Below, one piece after another: positions 55,189 through 63,719 of a stretch of DNA of 64,000 nt. Under the pieces are notes generated by a model, which ran no database searches, was not told the origin of the DNA, and worked only from the letters and a program-made list of their open reading frames with translations. The position numbers and the translations under genes were made by a program. Position 1 is the stretch's first letter, and each line of letters starts with the position of its first letter. The stretch is from an uncultured Eubacteriales bacterium (GTDB taxonomy: Bacteria > Bacillota > Clostridia > Christensenellales > Aristaeellaceae). Location of the stretch: the NCBI GenBank assembly GCA_902778055.1, contig CACYWL010000006.1, positions 1 through 64,000 on the forward strand, written 5' to 3'.

Positions 55189-55197
55189 AGGAAGCAT

Positions 55198-55252
55198 CCG
55201 GGCGGGGACCCGCCCGGGTTTTCCGGGCCGCGGTTGCGGCCCGGCTTTTTTT
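55198..55252 (+). terminator. Double terminator of the Liv-type operon
   Basis: First hairpin CCGGGCGGG/CCCGCCCGG (55198-55217) followed by GTTTT; second CCGGGCCGC-GGTT-GCGGCCCGG (55223-55244) followed by CTTTTTTTA. A TATACT (55257-55262) immediately after may be the -10 element for the next gene. Confidence 0.88.
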
Positions 55253-55312
55253 ACGGTATACTTTTCCCTCGGAAATGGCTCGGAAAGAGCGGCGGGGAGG
55301 CGTACGGATCTG

Positions 55313-57319
55313 ATGAAGGCGCTGATTCTGAACTCGGGGCTGGGCTCCCGGATGGGGGTCCTGACGGGTGAACATCCCAAATGCATGACGGAAATCGGCC
55401 CGGGGGAGACGATTCTGTCCCGTCAGCTGCGCATGCTGGCGGATTACGGCATCCGGGAGGCGGTCATGACGACTGGATACCGGGAGGAGGTGCTCCGGAG
55501 CTACTGCGAGTCCCTGGAGCTCCCGGTGAAGATCACCTTTGTGCATAACCCGGTCTATGACCGGACCAACTATATCTATTCCATTTACTGCGCCCGGGAG
55601 CATCTGGAGGGGGACCTGCTGCTGATGCACGGGGATCTGGTCTTTGAAAACGAGGTCCTGGACCGGATGCTGGCCTCCCCGGTCTCCTGCATGGCGGTGT
55701 CCTCTGCCCTGCCCCTGCCGGAGAAGGATTTCAAGGCCCAGCTCCGGGACGGCGAGGTGCAGCGGGTCGGGGTGGACCTGTTCGAAAACGCGGCGGCGGC
55801 CCAGCCCCTGTACCGGCTTCGCGGGGAGGACTGGAAGCTCTGGCTGGAGAAGATTTCGGAGTTCTGCGAAAGGGGCGAGACCGGCGTATACGCGGAGAAC
55901 GCCCTGAACGCCCTGGAGGGGCGGGCCCATATCGCGGCGATGGATCTCGGGGAGCTGCTCTGCTCGGAGATCGACAATCCGGAGGATCTGGCCGCGGTCT
56001 CGGAGCGGCTCCGCCGGGTGGAGCGCCGGACGGTCTACATGTGCTTTTCCGCGGACATGTTGCACGGGGGGCATATCGCCATCCTGCAGAAGGCCCGCCG
56101 GCTGGGCCGGCTGATCATCGGCGTCCTGTCGGATGAGGCGGTCGCTTCCTACAAGCGCTTCCCCCTGGTGCCCGCCTCGGAGCGGATGGCCCTCTTCTCC
56201 CAGGTGGCCGGGGTCTGGAAGGTCGTGGAGCAGAAAACCCTCTCCTACCGGGAAAATCTGGAGAAATACCGGCCGGACATCGTGGTTCACGGGGATGACT
56301 GGGTCTCCGGCTTCCAGCAGCCCATCCGGCAGGAGGTGCTCTCCGTGCTGGCCGGATACGGCGGGCGGCTGGTGGAGTTTCCCTATTCCTCGGATTCGAA
56401 ATACCGGGCCATGGAGTCCCGGGCCCGGGCGGAGCTCTCCCTGCCGGATCTGCGGCGGGCGCGGCTGCGCCGGCTGCTGGAGATGAAGGGCCTGGTCACG
56501 GCGCTGGAGGCCCACAGCGGCATCACGGGGCTCATTGTGGAAAAGACGGTGGTGCACGAAAACGGGGGCACCCGCCAGTTTGACGCCATGTGGATTTCCA
56601 GCCTGTGCGACAGCACGGCCAAGGGCAAGCCGGATATCGAGCTGGTGGATATGACCTCCCGCTTCCGCACGATCGACGACATCATGGAGGTCACGACCAA
56701 GCCGATCATCTTCGACGGGGATACCGGCGGGCTGACGGAGCACTTCGTCTATACCGTGCGCTCCCTGGAGCGCATGGGGGTCTCCATGGTGATCATCGAG
56801 GACAAGACCGGGCTGAAGAAGAACAGCCTCTTCGGGACCGAGGCGGCCCAGACCCAGGACAGCATCGAGCACTTCTGCGCCAAGATCCGGGCGGGCAAGG
56901 CCGCCCAGAAAACCCGGGATTTCATGATCTGCGCCCGGATCGAAAGCCTGATCCTGGAGAAGGGCATGGAGGACGCGCTGGCGCGGGCCTTCGCCTACCG
57001 GGAGGCCGGGGCGGACGCGATCATGATTCACAGCCGCCGGAAGGATCCCTCGGAGATCCGGGAGTTCATCCGCCGGTTCCGGGAGCGGGACGCGGCGACG
57101 CCGCTGGTGCTCGTGCCCACCTCCTTCAACAGCGTCCGGGAGGAAGAATGGAAGGCCATGGGCGCGAACATCATCATTTATGCCAACCAGCTGACCCGCA
57201 CCGGCTTTCCCGCCATGCGGGAGGCGGCGGAGACGATTCTCCGCTGCCGGCGCGCTCAGGAATGCGATGAAAAATGCATGAGCATTCAGGAGATCATCAC
57301 CCTGATCCCCGAGGAATAA
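55313..57319 (+). CDS. Three-domain fusion: NTP transferase, cytidylyltransferase and phosphoenolpyruvate mutase
   Basis: A 668-aa fusion. Residues 1-235: sugar/choline-phosphate-type nucleotidyltransferase (LNSGLGSRMG, 7-15; acidic GDL site at 107-109). Residues 240-375: TagD/PCT-like cytidylyltransferase with HGGH (251-254) and a closing HGDDW in place of the usual ISSTxIR. Residues 385-645: PEP mutase, with DAMWISSLCDS, the FDGDTGG magnesium site (467-473) and the full EDKX5NS signature (496-505) that separates the mutase from isocitrate-lyase relatives. PEP mutase makes phosphonopyruvate, the entry to all known C-P natural products; the transferase domains suggest CMP-activation for a surface glycan or lipid. 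No phosphonopyruvate decarboxylase or transaminase is adjacent. Confidence 0.88.
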   Translation: MKALILNSGLGSRMGVLTGEHPKCMTEIGPGETILSRQLRMLADYGIREAVMTTGYREEVLRSYCESLELPVKITFVHNPVYDRTNYIYSIYCAREHLEGDLLLMHGDLVFENEVLDRMLASPVSCMAVSSALPLPEKDFKAQLRDGEVQRVGVDLFENAAAAQPLYRLRGEDWKLWLEKISEFCERGETGVYAENALNALEGRAHIAAMDLGELLCSEIDNPEDLAAVSERLRRVERRTVYMCFSADMLHGGHIAILQKARRLGRLIIGVLSDEAVASYKRFPLVPASERMALFSQVAGVWKVVEQKTLSYRENLEKYRPDIVVHGDDWVSGFQQPIRQEVLSVLAGYGGRLVEFPYSSDSKYRAMESRARAELSLPDLRRARLRRLLEMKGLVTALEAHSGITGLIVEKTVVHENGGTRQFDAMWISSLCDSTAKGKPDIELVDMTSRFRTIDDIMEVTTKPIIFDGDTGGLTEHFVYTVRSLERMGVSMVIIEDKTGLKKNSLFGTEAAQTQDSIEHFCAKIRAGKAAQKTRDFMICARIESLILEKGMEDALARAFAYREAGADAIMIHSRRKDPSEIREFIRRFRERDAATPLVLVPTSFNSVREEEWKAMGANIIIYANQLTRTGFPAMREAAETILRCRRAQECDEKCMSIQEIITLIPEE

Positions 57320-57403
57320 GGCGGTTCCGCGTTTTCGGCGGGAGGGGGCGCGCCCGGTTTTCCGCCGGAGGCGCGTGCTGAAGGAGGCGAAGGGTTTACC
57401 CAT

Positions 57404-58321
57404 ATGGATACCATTCAGATTCTGGTCCGGCAGATCCTGCAGATGTTTCTGCTGGGCGGGCTGGGCTTCTGCCTGTACCGGGGCGGGAAGGTTTCCGCGG
57501 AGGGCAGCCGGGCCCTGGGCAATATTCTGATCTATCTGGCGCTGCCGGCGACGATCATCAACGGCTTTCTGGTCGAGCGGACGGAGGCGCACCTGCTGGG
57601 GATTCTGTACAGCGCCGTCGGCGCGGCGGTCCTGCTGCTGCTCTCGATGCTGATCTCCCGGGCGTTTTTCCGCCGGGATCCGATCGCCTCCTTCGCCGGC
57701 GCCTTCTCCAATCCGGGGTTCTTCGGCATCCCGCTGATCATCGCCTCCGCCGGGCAGGGCGCGGTGTTCTATGTGGCCGCCTTCGTGGCCTTCCTGAACA
57801 TCGGCCAGTGGACCTACGGCGTGTCCCTGCTGACGGGGCGGCCGCTCCGGGAGGGGCTCCGGTGGAAGCAGCTGATCCGGGCGCCCTTCATGATCGCGGT
57901 GCTGATCGGACTGGCGCTGTTTCTGGGCGAAATCCGGCTGCCGGAGGTGCTCCGGGGCTGCCTGAGCACGGTGGCCTCCCTGAATACGCCTCTGGCGATG
58001 TTCACCGTGGGCATCTATCTGGCGCAGACCGAGATCCGGCAGCTTTTCACCCGGGGAAAGCTGTATCTGGTGGCCCTGGTCCGGCTGGGAATCATCCCGC
58101 TGGCGGGGCTGCTGCTGCTGGCCCTGGTGCCGGAGGCGTATCATGACATGAAGCTGGCGCTGCTGCTGGCGGTTTCCTGCCCGGTGGGCTCCAATGTGGC
58201 GGTTTACGCCCAGCTCCACGGAAAGGACTATCCCTACGCGGTGGAAACGGTCGTGGTTTCCACGCTGCTGTCCATTCTGTCCATCCCGGCGGTGGTCTGG
58301 GCGGCGCAGCAGCTCTGGTAA
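57404..58321 (+). CDS. AEC-family (auxin efflux carrier-like) transporter
   Basis: A 305-aa membrane protein with about ten helices. AEC marks: LILYLALPAT-like NILIYLALPATII near residue 45, and AFSNPGFFGIPLI around residue 105 and CPVGSNVAVYA around residue 260, the two proline-containing crossing motifs. Family members move organic anions such as malate or malonate. It lies 84 bases after the PEP mutase fusion and may be co-transcribed. Substrate unknown. Confidence 0.88.
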   Translation: MDTIQILVRQILQMFLLGGLGFCLYRGGKVSAEGSRALGNILIYLALPATIINGFLVERTEAHLLGILYSAVGAAVLLLLSMLISRAFFRRDPIASFAGAFSNPGFFGIPLIIASAGQGAVFYVAAFVAFLNIGQWTYGVSLLTGRPLREGLRWKQLIRAPFMIAVLIGLALFLGEIRLPEVLRGCLSTVASLNTPLAMFTVGIYLAQTEIRQLFTRGKLYLVALVRLGIIPLAGLLLLALVPEAYHDMKLALLLAVSCPVGSNVAVYAQLHGKDYPYAVETVVVSTLLSILSIPAVVWAAQQLW

Positions 58322-58453
58322 GCGCGCGGCCGCTCCGGAAGGGGCGGAGGCAGCGGCCCGGAACCGGGGCGGAAGCCGCGGCGCGGTTCAGGCGCGGGCG
58401 GCCGGCGGTCGGGCCCCGGGGCGACAATACTATGTGAAAAAGAGGAACGGAAA

Positions 58454-59182
58454 ATGAGCAGACTGGGAGATCTGATCCGCACGGAGCGGATCCGTCAGAA
58501 GCTGACCCCGAAGCAGGTGGCGCGGAAATGCGGCGTCAGCGAAAGCTATCTCATGGCCGTCGAGGCGGGTACCCGGATCATCGGGGACGATCAGGCCCGG
58601 CGGATTCTGAAGACCATCGGCCTGAAGCAGCAGAACGAGGCGGAGTTTACCCTGGACGACATCGCCGCCACGGTGGACCTGGCCCAGGTGCGGCCGGCCC
58701 TGGCCGCGAAGGCGGCCGCCCCGAAGCCGAAGGAGGCGGAGAAGGTGGCCTCCACGGAGGAGAAGGACGAGGGCGTGGCCGGCAGCATCTGGCTGGACGC
58801 GCTGCAGAGCGTGCTGAAGCGGGTGCCGGTCATGAACGCGGTGATGAAGCCGGTGCGGTACAAGCTGGTGCCGGTGGAGAACGGGCGCATCGAGGGGGCG
58901 AACCCGGACAAGGTGTTCTTCTTCCTCGCGCCGGACGACAGCATGCGGGGCTTCCGGATTCACCGGGGGGATACCGTGCTGACGGTGCCGGCCCAGAGCC
59001 CCGTGGACGGCGCGGTGATGCTGATCAATTACGGCGAGCACCGGTATCTGCGGAAGATCAGGGTCCTGAACGACCGGCAGGTGCTCCTGCAGAGCTATGA
59101 CCGGGAGTATGAGCAGGAAACCGCGGACATCGCCGATGTCGGCTTCCTGGCCCGCTGCGTGCAGGTCACCTTCGAGCTGTAA
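58454..59182 (+). CDS. XRE-type regulator fused to an S24/LexA-like peptidase domain
   Basis: A 242-aa protein. Residues 1-58: XRE helix-turn-helix (LGDLIRTERIRQKLTPKQVARKCGVSESYLMAVEAGTRI region). Residues 85-105: charged Ala/Lys/Glu linker. Residues 135-242: S24-like domain with Ser163 (DDSM) and Lys201 (YLRKIR), 38 residues apart, close to the 37 of the LexA and UmuD dyad. An Ala109-Gly110 bond (GVAGS) lies in front, as cleavage sites do in LexA and phage repressors. This pattern suggests self-cleavage on a stress signal. Likely a stand-alone regulator; no phage genes are near. Confidence 0.78.
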   Translation: MSRLGDLIRTERIRQKLTPKQVARKCGVSESYLMAVEAGTRIIGDDQARRILKTIGLKQQNEAEFTLDDIAATVDLAQVRPALAAKAAAPKPKEAEKVASTEEKDEGVAGSIWLDALQSVLKRVPVMNAVMKPVRYKLVPVENGRIEGANPDKVFFFLAPDDSMRGFRIHRGDTVLTVPAQSPVDGAVMLINYGEHRYLRKIRVLNDRQVLLQSYDREYEQETADIADVGFLARCVQVTFEL

Positions 59183-59278
59183 GCGCCGGAACGGGCGGCT
59201 CCCCGGGCTCCGCGCCGCGCATATATGCGCAGGCGGAACCTGAATTTTATGGTTCCGGCGGTTTGCCCTGAAAATACA

Positions 59279-59331
59279 TTGCATCCCGGGTTAAATTGAT
59301 GTAAACTGTAGCCATCCATGCGGGGATGGCT
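59279..59331 (+). promoter_or_regulatory. Promoter with immediate hairpin before the DUF1015 gene
   Basis: TTGCAT (59279-59284), 17-nt spacer, TAAACT (59302-59307), then stem AGCCATCC/GGATGGCT (59310-59331) followed by TCTTTTAG. The hairpin begins about where transcription would start. It may be the XRE gene's terminator overlapping a promoter. An additional stem GGAACC/GGTTCC lies at 59236-59255. The rest of 59183-59516 shows no gene. Confidence 0.45.
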
Positions 59332-59516
59332 TCTTTTAGTGTTCCCCTGAAGGGGAAAAGAAAATCCACGTGAAAGAGATCCCGGGTCCGGCGCGGGCGA
59401 GCCGGAGCGTTCTTGAACAGCCTTCGGCCGGGAGGGCCCTTCCGCCGCCGCGAAAAGCCGGCGGCCGGGCGCGGTCTCTGGCCGGAGCATCAAAACAACA
59501 GAAGGAGAGCTGAGCC

Positions 59517-60773
59517 ATGTCTGAGAAGCGAGCTGCGTTCCGTCCGGCGGAAATTCTGCTTCCGGGGGCGGGGACTGCCCCGGAGACCTGGGCTTGTCTG
59601 GCCTGCGATCAGTATACCTCCCAGCCGGAATACTGGGAAAAAACGGAGGAAATCGTCGGGGATCATCCCTCCACGCTGAGGATGATGCTTCCGGAGTGCT
59701 GGCTCGGGGAGAGCGACAGCCGGATTCCGGCGATCCACGGGGCCATGGCGGACTATCTGCGCCGGGGGATCCTGACCCCCGCGGTGCGGAACGGGTTTGT
59801 CCTCTGCCGGCGCAGGACCGCCTCCGGCACCCGGCTGGGCCTGGTGGGCACGGTGGACCTGGAGCAGTACGATTATGCCCCGGGGAGCAAAACCCCGGTC
59901 CGCCCGACGGAAAAGACCATCGCGGAGCGGCTCCCGGCCCGGCTGAAGATCCGGCGCGGCGCGCCCCTGGAGCTGACCCATATCCTGATCCTGATCGACG
60001 ATCCGGAGCGGACGGTGCTGGAGCCCCTGGACGACCGGGCGGAGTCGCTGCGGAAGCTGTACGATTTTGACCTCATGCAGGGCGGCGGGCATCTGACGGG
60101 CTATGCCGTCGAAAGGCCGGAGGACGTGGCCGGCGTGCAGGATGCCCTGGAGGCCCTGGAGCAGGGCCTGGGCGAGGATCCGCTGCTGCTGGCCGTCGGC
60201 GACGGGAACCACAGCCTGGCCACGGCGCGGGCCTGCTGGAATGAGATCAAAAAGACCCTGAGCGAGGAGGAGCGGGAGAACCATCCGGCCCGGTTCGCCC
60301 TCTGCGAGATCGAGAATATTCACGACCCGGCCCTGCGCTTTGAGCCGATTCACCGCCTGATCACCGGCACGACGCCGGAGGAGCTGTACGACTGCTGGGA
60401 GCGGTACGCCGAGGAGCGGGGGATGAGCGTCTCCGAGGAGGGCGAGGGCCATACCTTCACCATGGCGATCCGGAAGGACGAATACCCGGTGGTGGTCCGG
60501 CGGCCGGAGGGCGCCATTCCCTGCGAGACGATCCAGCTTTTCCTGGATGATTTTCTTGCCGGGCATCCCGAGGCGGCCATCGACTATATCCACGGGGCGG
60601 ATACGCTGCGCCGGCTGGCGCAGAAGAAGGACGCGGTGGGCTTCATCCTGCCGGACATCGACAAGCGGACCTTCTTTGAGGATGTGAAGAAGCTGGGCGT
60701 GCTTCCGCGGAAGACCTTCTCCATGGGCGAGGCGGACGAGAAGCGCTTCTACATGGAGTGCAAGCGGATCTGA
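59517..60773 (+). CDS. DUF1015 family protein
   Basis: A 418-aa cytoplasmic protein of the DUF1015 family, recognised by the opening ACLACDQYTSQPEYW, the central LLAVGDGNHSLATAR (family pattern: ADGHHRxxTA) and IHDPALRFEPIHRLI. Members often sit near serine-biosynthesis genes in Clostridia, and related folds act as kinases, but the reaction is not settled. Here it stands alone between a regulator and a cellulase. ATG behind AAGGAGAG, an optimal ribosome binding site. Confidence 0.85.
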   Translation: MSEKRAAFRPAEILLPGAGTAPETWACLACDQYTSQPEYWEKTEEIVGDHPSTLRMMLPECWLGESDSRIPAIHGAMADYLRRGILTPAVRNGFVLCRRRTASGTRLGLVGTVDLEQYDYAPGSKTPVRPTEKTIAERLPARLKIRRGAPLELTHILILIDDPERTVLEPLDDRAESLRKLYDFDLMQGGGHLTGYAVERPEDVAGVQDALEALEQGLGEDPLLLAVGDGNHSLATARACWNEIKKTLSEEERENHPARFALCEIENIHDPALRFEPIHRLITGTTPEELYDCWERYAEERGMSVSEEGEGHTFTMAIRKDEYPVVVRRPEGAIPCETIQLFLDDFLAGHPEAAIDYIHGADTLRRLAQKKDAVGFILPDIDKRTFFEDVKKLGVLPRKTFSMGEADEKRFYMECKRI

Positions 60774-60852
60774 GCCCGGCGGACGGAGGAAAAATAACGG
60801 CGGAGGGCGCCGGTTCCGCGGGGCGGAGAACGGGAAGGGACGGTGGATCGGC

Positions 60853-62037
60853 ATGAAGGGAATCCGGAGGGCGCTGTCGGTGCTGACGGCGTTGATCCTG
60901 CTCTTCGCCTGCGGAGCGGCCGGAGGGGAGGAAGCGGTGATTCCGGAGATTCGGACAGAGCCCTTTGAGGTCCCGGACAACGAGGCCCTGCGCCTGATCC
61001 GGGAGATGAAGGCCGGGTGGAATCTGGGCAACACCTTTGACGCCTATGACTGTTTCTGGGTGAAGGATCCGCTGGATTACGAGTCCGCCTGGTGCGGCGC
61101 GAAGACGACGCGGGAGCTGATCCGGGCGCTGAAGGACGCGGGCTTCCGGACGGTCCGGGTGCCGGTCAGCTGGCACAATCATCTGGCGGAGGACTGGACG
61201 GTGGATCCGGCCTGGATGGCCCGGGTGCACGAGGTGGTCTCCTGGGTGCTGGAGGAGGGCATGTATGCCATCGTCAACATCCATCATGACTGCGACCCGC
61301 GGTATTATTATCCCGACGCGGCCCATGCCGAAAGCGCGGAGCGGTATGTCCGGACGATCTGGCGCCAGGTGGCGGAGGAGTTCGCGGCGGAGGACGGGCA
61401 TCTGATCTTCGAGTCTGTCAACGAGCCGCGGCTGACGGGCACGGAGCACGAGTGGTGGTGGGAGGCGGAGGACGCGTCCTGCCGGGAGGCGATGGCGCGG
61501 ATCGTCGCCCTGAACCAGGTCTTCGTGGACACGGTGCGGGCCGCCGGCGGGAACAACGCGGAGCGGTACCTGATGGTGCCGGCCTATGACGCGAACCCGG
61601 ACTATGCCTGCAGCGATCAGTTCACCCTGCCGGAGGATCCGGCGGAGAACCGGATCATCGTTTCCGCCCACGCCTATTCGCCCTACGGCTTTGCCCTGGA
61701 GCAGCCGGGAACCGATGCCTTCTCCCTGGAGAATCCGGCGGACTGCGCGGGGGTCACGGCCTGGATGGACAATCTGTACCGGACCTGGGTGTCCCGGGGG
61801 ATCCCGGTGCTGATCGGGGAATTCGGCGCCATGGAGAAGAACGGCAATCTTCAGGCCCGGGTGGACTGGGCGGCCTTCTATGTGGCCCAGGCGCGGGCCC
61901 GGGGCATCACCTGCTGCTGGTGGGACAACAACCTGTTCCGGGGCCAGGGCGAGCGCTTCGGGCTGTTTGACCGGGCGTCGGCGCGGTGCGTGACGCCGGA
62001 GATTCTGGAGGCGATCCTGCGGTACTGCGGGGAATAA
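60853..62037 (+). CDS. GH5 family cellulase, lipoprotein
   Basis: A 394-aa exported glycoside hydrolase. Lipoprotein signal: hydrophobic stretch then LFAC with Cys20 as the lipidated residue. GH5 fold starts at AGWNLGNTFDAYD (subfamily 4-like); the acid/base is Glu191 in ESVNEP and the nucleophile Glu323 in IGEFGAM; HNHL and HHDCD line the cleft. Likely endo-beta-glucanase or xyloglucanase displayed on the cell surface, which fits a fibre-rich gut. There is no carbohydrate-binding module. Start ATG precedes the lipoprotein signal. Confidence 0.9.
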   Translation: MKGIRRALSVLTALILLFACGAAGGEEAVIPEIRTEPFEVPDNEALRLIREMKAGWNLGNTFDAYDCFWVKDPLDYESAWCGAKTTRELIRALKDAGFRTVRVPVSWHNHLAEDWTVDPAWMARVHEVVSWVLEEGMYAIVNIHHDCDPRYYYPDAAHAESAERYVRTIWRQVAEEFAAEDGHLIFESVNEPRLTGTEHEWWWEAEDASCREAMARIVALNQVFVDTVRAAGGNNAERYLMVPAYDANPDYACSDQFTLPEDPAENRIIVSAHAYSPYGFALEQPGTDAFSLENPADCAGVTAWMDNLYRTWVSRGIPVLIGEFGAMEKNGNLQARVDWAAFYVAQARARGITCCWWDNNLFRGQGERFGLFDRASARCVTPEILEAILRYCGE

Positions 62038-62112
62038 TCATAGAGACGGGGCGCCGGAGAAGCATTTCTGAAGACAACGAGCACAGGAACCGGAAAAGGA
62101 GGCATTGCACCC

Positions 62113-63327
62113 ATGAAGCGCATCATGACCCTGCTGCTGGCACTGACGATGCTGGCGGGCCTGGCCGTTTCCGCGGCTTTGGCCGAGACGATTCACGCGC
62201 CCGGGCAGGCGTCCCGGCCGTCCGGAACGGAAAGCGGAGCGCTGATCTCCTGGGAGGGCTTCAGCGCCCGGCTGCTGAGATATGAGATTGAGAAGAACCG
62301 GGAGGGGGATACCCGGCTGTATCTGTATACCCGGGTCGTGAACGACACGGACCGGACGATCTCGATGGACGCCCGGAACATCACGGCCGACGGCGTCCGG
62401 ATCATGGGCAGCGGAATCATGAAGACGGCGCCTCACTCGGATTCCGGGGAGGACTCCCTCCGGCATTTCAGCCTCTGGGCCCGGAGCGAGAACAAGGAGG
62501 AGGGCCGGAACGCGATCCTGAACGCCCGGACCCTGGCCATGCAGATCGAGCTGCGGGACAGCGATACGATGGAGACCCTGGTTCGGCAGGAGGTGACCCT
62601 GGATCTGCGGAGCCTGGAGGGCACCACGGAGATCGAGACGCCCCGCCCCACCGCGACCCCGAAGCCCCGGCCGACGCCGGAGCCTACGCCCGACAACCGG
62701 GCGCCGGCCTATACCCCCGCCTCCACGGATTACAAGACCCTGACGGAGAAAAGCCGGGGCCAGGCGGTGAAGGATCTGCAGCAGCGGCTGTGGGACCTGA
62801 ACTATTATGCCAACAAGATCAACGGCGTCTATGAGGATACGACCGCCATCGCGGTGATGTCCTTCTGCACCCAGAACGGGCTGTATATTCAGGGGGACGC
62901 CACGCCGGAGATGCAGGAGCTGCTCTACTCCAGCCGGGCGGAATACTACCGGGAGCCCTGGATTCCGGTGATGCTCGGGCCGAAGTTCAGGTGGCGGGTC
63001 CACGGCGACGCGGATGTCGCGGCCATCTACCCGATGATCGTCAACCGCTCCCCGAGCCGGACGGTTCTCGGCGTGGAGCTGTACTACTACTACACGGACG
63101 TGTGGGGAGAGCGCTATGTCGGCTCCAACGGCACGCCGCTGCTCCGGAGGGCCACGCTGCAGAAAACCATGAAGCCGGGGGATTACTATTCCAGCGAGCA
63201 GGTGCTCGCCTCGCCCTACAGCTGGATCAACACGGTGTATATCGGGATCAACAAGATCGTCTTTGACGACGGGGAGATCCGCACCGCGGACAACATCCAG
63301 TATATCGGCTATCCGATGAGAAACTGA
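62113..63327 (+). CDS. Secreted protein with peptidoglycan-binding domain
   Basis: A 404-aa exported protein. Signal peptide 1-24 (SAALA-E). Residues 40-175: a beta-rich domain I do not recognise (RLLRYEIEKN...LYTRVVNDTDRTI). Residues about 178-200: a Pro/Thr linker (PRPTATPKPRPTPEPTP). Residues about 212-275: PG_binding_1 domain (SRGQAVKDLQQRLWDLNYYANKINGVY). The last 120 residues form another unknown domain with many aromatics. Probably wall-bound; 75 bases after the cellulase but with its own ribosome binding site (AAAAGGAGG). Confidence 0.8.
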   Translation: MKRIMTLLLALTMLAGLAVSAALAETIHAPGQASRPSGTESGALISWEGFSARLLRYEIEKNREGDTRLYLYTRVVNDTDRTISMDARNITADGVRIMGSGIMKTAPHSDSGEDSLRHFSLWARSENKEEGRNAILNARTLAMQIELRDSDTMETLVRQEVTLDLRSLEGTTEIETPRPTATPKPRPTPEPTPDNRAPAYTPASTDYKTLTEKSRGQAVKDLQQRLWDLNYYANKINGVYEDTTAIAVMSFCTQNGLYIQGDATPEMQELLYSSRAEYYREPWIPVMLGPKFRWRVHGDADVAAIYPMIVNRSPSRTVLGVELYYYYTDVWGERYVGSNGTPLLRRATLQKTMKPGDYYSSEQVLASPYSWINTVYIGINKIVFDDGEIRTADNIQYIGYPMRN

Positions 63328-63369
63328 GCGGAACGGGAACCCGGCGGGGGCCGGGAGCGCTCCGCGTAT

Positions 63370-63398
63370 TTGACAGGCCCCCCGGCCTGTGATAGAAT
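63370..63398 (+). promoter_or_regulatory. SCIFF operon promoter
   Basis: TTGACA (63370-63375), 17-nt spacer, TAGAAT (63393-63398), 36 bases before the peptide start: near consensus. Confidence 0.85.
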
Positions 63399-63434
63399 GA
63401 CATGAATTTTGCAAGTCAAGGGAGGGATTTTCCC

Positions 63435-63584
63435 ATGGAGCACATTCAGACGCTGAACACCCGGAATCTCTGCGAGAGCGCGAAGAACGGCGGCTGCGGC
63501 GAATGCCAGACGTCCTGCCAGTCCGCGTGCAAGACCAGCTGCGGCATTGCCAATCAGCAGTGCGAGAAAAAGGCTGAGAAGTAA
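63435..63584 (+). CDS. scfA: SCIFF ranthipeptide precursor
   Basis: A 49-aa ribosomal peptide of the six-cysteine-in-forty-five (SCIFF) family, nearly universal in Clostridia. The C-terminal core has C21, C24, C28, C32, C36 and C43 (CGECQTSCQSACKTSC then ANQQC), which the maturase links by thioether bonds. An additional C13 in the leader is not part of the usual six. ATG with GGAGGG 8 bases upstream; an upstream ATG 11 codons earlier lies before that ribosome binding site. The function of the mature peptide is still debated, with a role in quorum sensing proposed. Confidence 0.95.
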   Translation: MEHIQTLNTRNLCESAKNGGCGECQTSCQSACKTSCGIANQQCEKKAEK

Positions 63585-63596
63585 TTCGGGCTTCTG

Positions 63597-63624
63597 AAAA
63601 ATGCCGCCGTCCGGCGGCATTTTT
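63597..63624 (+). terminator. Attenuating terminator between scfA and scfB
   Basis: Symmetric hairpin AAAAATGCCGCC-GTCC-GGCGGCATTTTT, extended by CTG/CAG. It allows high peptide expression with limited read-through to the maturase. Confidence 0.85.
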
Positions 63625-63719
63625 CAGTCCGGGGGCTTTTTCGCCGGATCGGCCGGGATCGGGCGGGCCGGGCTCAGAGGAGCCCGGGGGAAAAGAAAAC
63701 ATCCGGCAGGGAGAGAAAT

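Noticed and set aside
55109..58219. A 1036-codon open frame on the minus strand opposite the PEP mutase fusion and AEC gene
   Set aside because: Antisense shadow; composition dominated by His, Arg, Gln, Pro and Gly; no recognisable fold.
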